Of a DNA stretch of 8,251 bases, positions 1 through 6,377 are shown one piece after another; the first letter of the stretch is position 1; every line of letters begins with the position of its first letter. Source of the DNA: an uncultured Planctomycetota bacterium (GTDB lineage: Bacteria; Planctomycetota; UBA1135; GCA-002686595); the NCBI GenBank assembly GCA_903829565.1, contig CAIKQM010000711.1, positions 1 through 8,251 of the forward strand, written 5' to 3'. The position numbers and the translations under genes were made by a program. The notes beneath the pieces were generated by a model. It was not told the origin of the DNA. It worked only from the letters and a program-made list of their open reading frames with translations, and ran no database searches.

Positions 1-1363
1 GCGCCGGCGCACCACCGCCACCATGCATGGAGATCCACAAGCTGTGCCCCGCCGGCGGACGCTCGCCGTACTTGGTCCACCAGAACTTCATGCGCACATC
101 GCCGCGTGCCAATTCCTTGCTTTCGACCGCAGCCTTCGCAGCGTCAAGCCTTTTTGACTGGTAGTCACTCCACGCTTGCTGCGTCGCTGCCGCGCACTCA
201 GCTTTGGTAAGCGCGCGTGAATCCTCAAGAGTTGCTGGCGCGAGCGCGCACTCGACGAGTTGTTCGTCGCGCTGGACTTCGATGGTCTGCGCCAGTACGT
301 CATTCACATACACCGTGCAGCGCAGCCCCAGCGGCAAGACTGCCGTCGCATGATCGTTGGTGTCAAAGCGCTCGTCCTTGCTCGTGCCCGTCCACACCAC
401 GGCGCCATCCGAACTCTGCACGCGCAGCTCGGCTTGCACGCGCTGCTTGCCGCTCAGGACACGCACCCGCACGCGCGCTTTGCCGCTCTCGACGGCTTGC
501 ACCGCCTTGGCGTAGCGCTCGGTCACATCGACCGCGCGATAGGTCGTGTCCTCCGGACGCCACACCAGCGGAAAGCTGGCCGGCGACGCACGCCATGTCA
601 CTGCCCAAATCGCATGCAGCGGATCGCCCAGCTTCGCGCCGGCCGCACGATCAACGAACCACCCTTGATCGAGTTGATCACCGGTAGGCTCCGCCGCACC
701 AGTGAACTTCCAACGCTGATCCCAGACTTCCACCCACGAGTGGTTGCCGCTCTTGTCGGACCACAAGGCCGTGCCCACAAAGCGGGCTGGCACACCCACA
801 GCGCGGCAGGCATCAATCAGCAAGATCGACAGACCCGAACACGAAGCGAGGCCACTCTCGAGCGTCTCAAAGGGACTTTGATCGGCCTTCTTGCGCTTCG
901 TCGAGTACTTGACGCCGGTCTTGGACCACAACGCTTGGTTGAGTCGCACCGCAGCCTCGCCTGGCGTGCGCGCCCCTTCCACCATCGGCCCGCACAGCTC
1001 GCGCAAGCGCACACGCCACGCATCACGTTGTTCGTTGACATTCGCGTACGGCAGGATCGTGTCGAGGAAGAGCTCGCGATCAATCGTGCTGCCCCACGGA
1101 GCCGTGTGCCACGCACGGTGCGCCTCCACGCAGTTCTCAATCAAGTATTGCGCGCCAAGCGCACGCAAGTCTTCCGGCGGCATGTGGGCAATCAGCCACT
1201 CTTGCGCGGCGCGCATCTCGGCCGGTACGCCAGCGACAGCAGCCTCCAGCTGCGCGCGATTCGCACCAGCCTTGTCAAGCGCAACCACGTAGTCCGGCCG
1301 CTGCTCGGCCTGAGCCCACGCTGACCAGACCAAGCACATCCAGAGGGTCCACAAGCGGATCAT
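1..1363 (-). CDS. Exported transglutaminase-like protein fused to an alpha/beta-hydrolase (esterase-like) domain, partial
   Basis: 454 residues are visible, with no stop before the window edge. The ATG at 1363 gives a signal peptide (MIRLWTLWMCLVWSAWAQA, cleavage near residue 19). Residues about 60-125 hold a helical lead-in with 'ILPYANVNEQRDAWR'. The transglutaminase-like core follows at about 140-260: 'GVKYSTKRKKADQSPFETLE', nucleophile Cys175 in 'ASCSGLSILLIDACRAVGVP', His208 in 'GNHSWVEVWD', then 'WKFTGAAEPT' and 'QGWF'. A beta-rich segment (about 277-370) and a helical linker come next. At 426 an esterase-like domain starts: 'KFWWTKYGERPPAGHSLWIS', then MHGGGG (446-451), the oxyanion-hole motif. 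Its serine, Asp and His lie off the window. Possible work is cleavage or cross-linking of peptides plus ester hydrolysis outside the cytoplasm; the substrate is unknown. No clear ribosome site precedes the ATG; the gene follows the lipoprotein gene by 41 bases. Confidence 0.85.
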   Translation of the reverse strand, partial: MIRLWTLWMCLVWSAWAQAEQRPDYVVALDKAGANRAQLEAAVAGVPAEMRAAQEWLIAHMPPEDLRALGAQYLIENCVEAHRAWHTAPWGSTIDRELFLDTILPYANVNEQRDAWRVRLRELCGPMVEGARTPGEAAVRLNQALWSKTGVKYSTKRKKADQSPFETLESGLASCSGLSILLIDACRAVGVPARFVGTALWSDKSGNHSWVEVWDQRWKFTGAAEPTGDQLDQGWFVDRAAGAKLGDPLHAIWAVTWRASPASFPLVWRPEDTTYRAVDVTERYAKAVQAVESGKARVRVRVLSGKQRVQAELRVQSSDGAVVWTGTSKDERFDTNDHATAVLPLGLRCTVYVNDVLAQTIEVQRDEQLVECALAPATLEDSRALTKAECAAATQQAWSDYQSKRLDAAKAAVESKELARGDVRMKFWWTKYGERPPAGHSLWISMHGGGGAPA

Positions 1364-1404
1364 GCCGCTGATGGTACTGAACTCACGCGGAACAGGCGGC
1401 GCGA

Positions 1405-2631
1405 CTACCAGGGATCGCCCAACTGAGTGGCGATGCTTTGGATGCGAGTGCGAGTCTCCGCACTCGGCTGCACACCCTGCACCGCCATGCTGATCACCGT
1501 GGCGCTCAAGTCATCCAAGCGTGGCCGCGAGTTGGGGTTCTCCAGACCCTCTTCCAGCGCGCGCTGGTAGATCACCAGCGCTTGCGCGGTCTGCCCAAGC
1601 GCGGCGTAGGCCTCGGCCACTGGGCGCAACGCTCCAGCGCGGTAGATGTTGACCGTGTTCGCGCGCTCGCGCTCGTACAGCTCGAGTACTTGCGCAAGGC
1701 GTTGCGCAGCACCCTCCTTGTCACCGCTCGTACCCAAGATGGTCGACCAGCGCGCCTCGATCGGCAGGCGATGCTCCAAGAGCCACTTGGCGCGGTCGAT
1801 ATCGACGCGAGCTTCATCCAGCAGCGTGCGGGCTGTGCCCTTGTCAGCGTGCTCGACGGCTGCTGTGGCCATCCCCAGCAAGGCTTGAATGCGCAAGTCG
1901 AGAGGCATCTTCTCCCAGCCCTTGCGCATGGCCGCGTCTACTTGCGTGCGCTTGTCGGCTTCCGCGTAGACCGCCGCGTACAAGAGCTCAGCCGTTTCCA
2001 GTCCCGCTTTGATTTGCTCAAAGTTACCGCTGTTCAGGGGACCTGTGACGGCTTGCAACTGTGCTTCAAAGTTCGTCAAGGCCGCTTGACGCACGCGTTG
2101 ATCAGCAATGGCCTTCGCCTCGGCCGGATCCAGATTGGTCGAGTAGCTGGCCGCGGCCGCCTCATTGCCCAACATCAGCCACGCGCGCGCCAACTTGCCG
2201 CGCACACGACCCCGTTGCCAATCTTGTGTGTCCTCGTCGTTGCTCTGCTCGACCGCGCGTTCGGCGGCCACGATCGAAGCCTTGGCCTCCGATTCCAAGC
2301 CGCGTTCCGCCTGTTCACAGGCCAGTTGGGCCAAGACACTGCCGCGACGCCACGGGACGACGATGGACTTGCTATACGCCTGCGCTTGCTCGAGCCCACC
2401 TAGCTCCAAGCACGCCAGAGCCAACTGCTCTTGCACCTTGGAGCGGTTCTTGGCGTGCGGCACTTCCGGCATGCGCAGACTTGCTTGGAAGGCTGTGTCC
2501 ACCAACTCCAGCGCCCACGGGGCTGCAGGCGCGGTGCTGACTTGTCCAGCCGGCTTGACAGGCTCGTCTTGGCAAGCAACAAGACCGAGGAGCACCAACG
2601 AAGCTACACCGAGTGCTGTGAGTGTGCGCAT
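1405..2631 (-). CDS. Lipoprotein with TPR-like helical repeats, function unknown
   Basis: A 408-residue protein with a lipoprotein signal peptide: MRTLTALGVASLVLLGLVAC, lipobox L17-V18-A19-C20. After a flexible, Pro/Ala-rich linker (21-38) it is almost all helix with TPR-like helix pairs near residues 65-90, 98-128, 143-163, 246-276, 287-322 and 332-362. The last is the clearest TPR (RPVAEAYAALGQTAQALVIY). It is probably anchored to a membrane and faces the periplasm, acting as a protein-binding scaffold; I do not recognise a named family. Only 41 bases separate it from the transglutaminase-like gene, with no terminator between, so the two likely form one unit. The leader after the upstream terminator is about 33 bases and lacks a Shine-Dalgarno site; the start is chosen because it gives the lipoprotein signal exactly. 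The neighbouring TonB-operon TPR protein is not obviously its paralogue beyond the repeat type. Confidence 0.82.
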   Translation of the reverse strand: MRTLTALGVASLVLLGLVACQDEPVKPAGQVSTAPAAPWALELVDTAFQASLRMPEVPHAKNRSKVQEQLALACLELGGLEQAQAYSKSIVVPWRRGSVLAQLACEQAERGLESEAKASIVAAERAVEQSNDEDTQDWQRGRVRGKLARAWLMLGNEAAAASYSTNLDPAEAKAIADQRVRQAALTNFEAQLQAVTGPLNSGNFEQIKAGLETAELLYAAVYAEADKRTQVDAAMRKGWEKMPLDLRIQALLGMATAAVEHADKGTARTLLDEARVDIDRAKWLLEHRLPIEARWSTILGTSGDKEGAAQRLAQVLELYERERANTVNIYRAGALRPVAEAYAALGQTAQALVIYQRALEEGLENPNSRPRLDDLSATVISMAVQGVQPSAETRTRIQSIATQLGDPW

Positions 2632-2663
2632 AGCGTGAGGCGATCAGTGTACGGCTGTGGCCC

Positions 2664-2708
2664 TAGAAAAGCAGAGCCGCCCGTGAGCGCGTAGCCCACG
2701 GACGGCTC
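2664..2708 (-). terminator. Rho-independent terminator of the beta-helix gene
   Basis: On the minus strand GAGCCGTCCGTG (2697-2708) pairs over 12 bases, with one G-U pair, with CACGGGCGGCTC (2674-2685) around an 11-base loop. The stem is followed by TGCTTTTCT. It begins about 20 bases after the TGA stop of the beta-helix gene, the classic place and shape of an intrinsic terminator. It separates that gene from the lipoprotein gene, whose start is only about 33 bases further on. Confidence 0.85.
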
Positions 2709-2728
2709 CATCATTCAGGCTCTACGAA

Positions 2729-4732
2729 TCAGAGGTGCCAGACGATGCTGACGCCGTTCGAGAGGTTGAAGGTCGAGGCGGTGCAGAAGGCCGCGGCGTT
2801 GCGGTACCACACCTGGTAGGTGCGCGTACCCGGAGCCGTGATCAAGCCCTTGACCGACACGCTCGGGAAGGCACCGAACGGATAGGCCGAGCCACCAGCG
2901 GCGTTGGTCGCGGTGCCCAAGCGCACCACCGAGCCAGCGGCGCAGCGCAGGCCGTCACCGAACACGGTGCCGAGACCGGCTCCGCCTTGCGTCGTACCTT
3001 GGAAGTACAGGGCGGCGCTGTTCGGCATGCCCGAACCACGCAGGCTCACGCTGTCTTCGGTCAGGCTCGCCACGCCCGTGGCGGCGAGGTTCGCACCCGC
3101 AGCGTTGACGCTGTTGGCGCAGCCGTTGCCGGCGGTGCCAGCGTTGGCGCAGGGGCAAGCAGTGCCGCTGCCGTCACCGAAGCAGAACGCGGTGCCGACG
3201 CTGTCGTTCGGCGTGAAGCCGAAGGCGAAGCTCGCCGTCCACTGGCCCAACCACGACTCGGTCGGGGCGAACGCGCCGCGGTACTGGGCCGGGGTGAAGA
3301 AGCCGTCAGCCGGAGCTGCATTGATGCTCGTCAGAGCAGCGTTGCGCGGGCGCGGGTCGAGGGCCGTCACCGGCTGCATCACGAGCGTGCCGAAGATGGC
3401 GTTCGGACCACGAGTGATCGACGCGATCGGCGCATCACCGGCGGCCGAGCCGGCGATTTGCACGTTGTTGTTGCCAGCGGCGAACACGGCGCGGTTGTTG
3501 GCTTCCGTGTACGCGGCAGCGTTCAGGTTGCGGAAGTACACCGAGTCGGTGATCTCGTTCAAGAAGCCCGAGCTCTGCACCGTGTAGAACGCGGCCGGGT
3601 TGACCGGAGCGTTGACGGTCGAGAAGGTGTTGTACGGGGTCGTCCAGGTCGTCGCCCAGGCGAGCGTGCCGTTGTAGCCGTAGCCCAAGCCGCCGTCGCC
3701 GTCGACGTTGTCGATCGCCACTGCGCGCTCACCCAGATCCATGAAGATCGAGTTGCGCACTTGGACGCGCGCGTTGTCGCGGTAGGCCACACCGTGGTCG
3801 CCCGACACCGGCTGACCGATGACGGTCATGTTGTACATCGTGGTCGTCGTGACAGGCTGGTAGTCGGCCTGCTCGGCGCCGTCCACTTCGATCGCGTTGT
3901 CGCCGATGCCCGAGCCTTGAGCAGCCAAAGCGCTGTAGCCCTGGACGATCAGGCCGTACTGGATCTTGCCGCGGTAGCCCTGGTCGATGTCGAGGCTGTC
4001 GTCACCGATGTTCCAAACGGCGAAGTTCTTGAGGTTGACCGTGCCACCCCAGATCTCGATGCCGTCGTCGACGTTGTTCATGATCTCGATGTGGCTGATC
4101 TCGGTGTTGCGACCGATGCCACCGAGCGACAGACCGTTGAGCTCGTTGTTCAAGCCCACCACTCGACCGGCGTAGCGGATCGAGACGTACTTGAGCGAAC
4201 CGCTATCGTCGTCGTCGTTGCCACCGCCGTAGCGCACGCGCGTGTCGGTCGGCGACGCGGCCGTCAGGCCTTCCATGTTCGCGTAGTTGCTGGCGTTCGG
4301 GGTCGCGGTGTTCGCGGCGATCGCGTTCTCGGAGATGTACGCGCCACCCATGATCGTCAGGTTGCCCCACTCGTTGGCAATCGCGCGCCAGGTGCCGGTC
4401 TTCGGATCGCCGTTGACCCAAGTGGCCACGTCGGCGGTCGAGGTGAAGATGATCGGCTGCGTGCGCGTGCCGTTGGCGATGATCTGCGCGCCCTTGCAGA
4501 CGGCGATCGAACCACCACCGTTGGTGGTCGGCGTCGAAGCGATGACCGTGCCCGGTTCGATCGTCAGCGTCGCGCCCGGCAACACGTAGATCTGGGTCTG
4601 GAGGTTGTAGGTGTTGTTGGCGGTCCAGGTCGTCGACGTGGAGATGTCCGCGGAGACGAGGATTTCAGCGGCATTCGCGCCAGCCGCCAGGGCGGCCACC
4701 GCGAGGAAGCTCTTGATGTTGATGTTGATCAT
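2729..4732 (-). CDS. Exported beta-helix surface protein with planctomycete Cys-rich C-terminal module
   Basis: A 667-residue exported protein. Residues 1-21 are a signal peptide (MININIKSFLAVAALAAGAN, cleavage near ANA|AE). The body (about 25-500) belongs to a beta-helix family common in marine bacteria and often labelled only hypothetical. Signatures are 'YVLPGATLTIEPGTVI' (49-64), 'GAQIIANGTRTQPIIFTSTA' (81-100), 'GGGNDDDDSGSLKYVSIRYA' (169-188), 'NNVDDGIEIWGGTVNLKNFA' (219-238), 'GDDSLDIDQGY' (243-253), and the closing 'GFFTPAQYRGAF..TESWLGQWT' (477-499). The C-terminal module (about 514-667) has six cysteines (517, 526, 528, 538, 597, 650) and the motifs FCFGDGSGTACPC, FGDGLRC and YQVWYRN. 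I take it as a folded disulfide-bonded module typical of planctomycete secreted proteins. Function is unknown; a structural, sugar- or metal-binding surface role linked to the neighbouring TonB system is inference. It is flanked by a hairpin upstream and a strong terminator downstream, so it is probably transcribed alone. Confidence 0.85.
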   Translation of the reverse strand: MININIKSFLAVAALAAGANAAEILVSADISTSTTWTANNTYNLQTQIYVLPGATLTIEPGTVIASTPTTNGGGSIAVCKGAQIIANGTRTQPIIFTSTADVATWVNGDPKTGTWRAIANEWGNLTIMGGAYISENAIAANTATPNASNYANMEGLTAASPTDTRVRYGGGNDDDDSGSLKYVSIRYAGRVVGLNNELNGLSLGGIGRNTEISHIEIMNNVDDGIEIWGGTVNLKNFAVWNIGDDSLDIDQGYRGKIQYGLIVQGYSALAAQGSGIGDNAIEVDGAEQADYQPVTTTTMYNMTVIGQPVSGDHGVAYRDNARVQVRNSIFMDLGERAVAIDNVDGDGGLGYGYNGTLAWATTWTTPYNTFSTVNAPVNPAAFYTVQSSGFLNEITDSVYFRNLNAAAYTEANNRAVFAAGNNNVQIAGSAAGDAPIASITRGPNAIFGTLVMQPVTALDPRPRNAALTSINAAPADGFFTPAQYRGAFAPTESWLGQWTASFAFGFTPNDSVGTAFCFGDGSGTACPCANAGTAGNGCANSVNAAGANLAATGVASLTEDSVSLRGSGMPNSAALYFQGTTQGGAGLGTVFGDGLRCAAGSVVRLGTATNAAGGSAYPFGAFPSVSVKGLITAPGTRTYQVWYRNAAAFCTASTFNLSNGVSIVWHL

Positions 4733-4983
4733 GGTGGTTCTTTGGGGGTGTAGGTCTGCCTTGAAAGCGACCTAAGGATCCACCGACTGCGTTGGGATCT
4801 CGTTAAGACCAGACCAAAGTCCGCTCAAATCACGCCGCGCCCGCTTGGCTCCCACATGAGCGCCTGAAAAAGGCGTCAATTCGCATAAAACCACGGCGTT
4901 TCTTGACACAAACGCGCCGCATCGGAGGCCTCAAAATGACCCTCCTTTGCGGCGCGTTCTTAACGCAGTCTTGATCAGGCGCC
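4733..4983. other. Intergenic region between the TPR gene and the beta-helix gene
   Basis: These 251 bases are the longest gap in the window. They hold the hairpin at 4911-4958, a small 5-6 bp hairpin at 4860-4876 (CGCCT, loop GAAAA, AGGCG), and the leader of the beta-helix gene. The promoter of that gene must lie here if the upstream hairpin terminates transcription, but I find no convincing -35/-10 pair on the minus strand. The start codon is preceded by CCAAAGAACCACC, with no real Shine-Dalgarno site. No tRNA-like or riboswitch-like fold is evident by eye, and no long inverted AT-rich Fur-box-like motif is present. Confidence 0.6.
4911..4958 (-). terminator. Hairpin after the TonB operon, probable terminator
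   Basis: An inverted repeat AACGCGCCGC / GCGGCGCGTT (4911-4920 with 4949-4958, extended to 11 pairs by 4921-4948) lies 25 bases after the stop of the TPR gene. Inside it, after a 2x2 internal loop, GGAGG (4924-4928) pairs with CCTCC (4941-4945) around a 12-base loop. On the minus strand the stem is followed only by TTTGTGT, so the U-tract is weak. I infer that it ends, or stabilises the end of, the TonB operon transcript. The plus side has no T-tract, so action in that direction is unlikely. Confidence 0.55.
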
Positions 4984-6375
4984 TCAGCGCGCTTGAGAGA
5001 TGCGCTCCACCTGCTCGAGGTACTGCTGGATGTTCTCGCGCGGCTTGACCTGCTGCGCACGACGCAGGAGCGGCAAGGCCTCGGCGTACTTGGACTGGCT
5101 GACGAGAAGCTGTGCGTGCCGCACTTTGGCATCCGCTTCGAAGTCTTCCAGAGACGCAGCGCGCTCAAAGTAGAACACCGCTTGCACGGCATCACCTGTG
5201 CGCACCGAGTGCTGACCAAGCAGGATCAACGCATCGCCGTCGAGCGGATCGAGGTCCACGATCTCCTTCAACACCGCGACTTCATCTGCACCTGCTCCTT
5301 CAGCCAACGCGATGCGTGCGCGCAGCTTGAGGAGGTCCTTCTTCTCTTCGGGTGTGATGTTTGCTCCGCGCAACTCGGCGATGCGTGCGATCAGCGGCTT
5401 GGCTTGTGCATTCGCACCGCGTGCTGCAAGGGCCTTGGCCGCGCGAATAGGACGCTCGGCCTTGACCGCAGGGTTCATGGCCAAGGCCTTCACATAGCAC
5501 TTCGTCGCTTGAGCAAACAGCTCGCTGTTCACATAGATATCGCCCAAAGTGTTCAAGCTCTCGACGGTGGACTTACCCAGACGATCGACGACCTCGTAGT
5601 TCTCGGCAGCGCGCATGGGCTGTTCGAGACCAATGAAGGCGTTGGCCTGCAAGAGCCACAAGTCCGCGCGTTCTGGGCTCTCAGCCAGGAGGTTGCCGAA
5701 CAGAGCAGCGGCATCGGCATAACGCTTCTGCTTGAAGAAGGAACGGGCGAGGCCCATCTTCCAGTCGAGCGTCTGCGGGTCGAGCAGGTTCGCCATGCGG
5801 TAGGCGGACTCGGCCGACATGTACACCTCGAGGTTCGAGTAGGTGTAGCCCAGAAGCCCGTACACCGTCGCATCGCCTCCACCGAGCTCGATGACGCGCG
5901 TCAAGGCAACTTGCGCTTCCTTCCACTGCGTCTGCCGCACATGAATGATGGCCAAGTTCTTCCATGCACGGCGGAACTTCGGATGCTTGTCCGTGGCCGC
6001 CTTGTAGTGCGGAACCGCTTCGGTGAGTTGCTCTTTCTGGAAGTACAAGTTCGCCAGCGTGAAGTCGTACACCGCGCTCACCAGAGGTGTCGTCAGCGGC
6101 TGTAGCGCCGTGATCGCCTGATCAATCTGATCGGCAGCGATGAAGTTGAACACCGGCTGCAGCTGCTCACGCTCCACCTGCGTGATCTTGGGCTCGATCT
6201 CCGTCTCGGCCATGTAGCTTTCGGCCAGTTGCTTGCGGAAGCGCGGGTCATTCCACAACGACAACTCGCCTTCAGTCAGCGTCCGCGTTTGCTCGGCCTG
6301 GCGGCCTGCGAACACGGGTGCAACAGCTGCAAGGAGCAGCGCAACAAGAGAGCCAGCAACGAGGGGGAACTTCAT
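4984..6375 (-). CDS. Exported TPR-repeat protein of the TonB operon
   Basis: A 463-residue protein that begins with a clear Sec signal peptide (MKFPLVAGSLVALLLAAVAP, probable cleavage at VFA|GR near residue 23). After an N-terminal stretch (30-75) it is built of TPR-type helix pairs: about 103-131 (DFTLANLYFQKEQLTEAVPH), 137-165, 171-200, 204-233, 237-266 (LWLLQANAFIGLEQPMRAAE), 272-301, 347-376, 380-409 and 416-445. A TPR protein ends the TonB2-type operons of Vibrio and relatives, where it is reported to assist TonB2-dependent uptake; I infer the same periplasmic scaffold role here. The open frame extends upstream to 6462 inside tonB, but the signal peptide shows the true start is near 6375. 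An ATG at 6381 overlaps the tonB stop (ATGA), but an AGGA at 6384-6387 is 8 bases from the 6375 ATG and only 2 from the other. Last gene of the operon, followed by a hairpin. Confidence 0.88.
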   Translation of the reverse strand: MKFPLVAGSLVALLLAAVAPVFAGRQAEQTRTLTEGELSLWNDPRFRKQLAESYMAETEIEPKITQVEREQLQPVFNFIAADQIDQAITALQPLTTPLVSAVYDFTLANLYFQKEQLTEAVPHYKAATDKHPKFRRAWKNLAIIHVRQTQWKEAQVALTRVIELGGGDATVYGLLGYTYSNLEVYMSAESAYRMANLLDPQTLDWKMGLARSFFKQKRYADAAALFGNLLAESPERADLWLLQANAFIGLEQPMRAAENYEVVDRLGKSTVESLNTLGDIYVNSELFAQATKCYVKALAMNPAVKAERPIRAAKALAARGANAQAKPLIARIAELRGANITPEEKKDLLKLRARIALAEGAGADEVAVLKEIVDLDPLDGDALILLGQHSVRTGDAVQAVFYFERAASLEDFEADAKVRHAQLLVSQSKYAEALPLLRRAQQVKPRENIQQYLEQVERISQAR

Positions 6376-6377
6376 GG

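Noticed and set aside
260..1324. 354-codon open frame on the plus strand
   Set aside because: It lies opposite the transglutaminase-like domain, which has catalytic motifs and a signal peptide. The plus translation is Arg/His/Leu-rich with no recognisable domain.
1438..2403. 321-codon open frame on the plus strand
   Set aside because: It is antisense to the lipoprotein gene, which has a perfect lipobox and TPR-like helices.
2646..2651. TACACT on the minus strand as a -10 box for the lipoprotein gene
   Set aside because: No -35-like hexamer lies at 15-18 bases upstream, and the implied leader would be under 10 bases. The true promoter is probably nearby but I cannot place it.
2735..4753. 672-codon open frame on the plus strand
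   Set aside because: It is fully antisense to the beta-helix gene, whose signal peptide, family motifs and terminator are clear. The translation is Arg/Val/Asp/His-rich low-complexity text typical of the reverse frame of a GC-rich gene.
4903..4908. Perfect TTGACA -35 box on the plus strand
   Set aside because: No -10-like sequence is found 15-19 bases downstream and no plus-strand gene follows.
4830..4932. Minus-strand peptide MRRVCVKKRRGFMRIDAFFR... preceded by AAAGGAGG
   Set aside because: The AAAGGAGG is 18 bases from the ATG at 4922-4920, too far for initiation, and it sits inside the hairpin stem. The basic composition is what this GC-rich spacer would give by chance.
4993..6105. 370-codon open frame on the plus strand
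   Set aside because: It is antisense to the TPR gene and has no domain signature; the minus frame has regular TPR repeats and a signal peptide.
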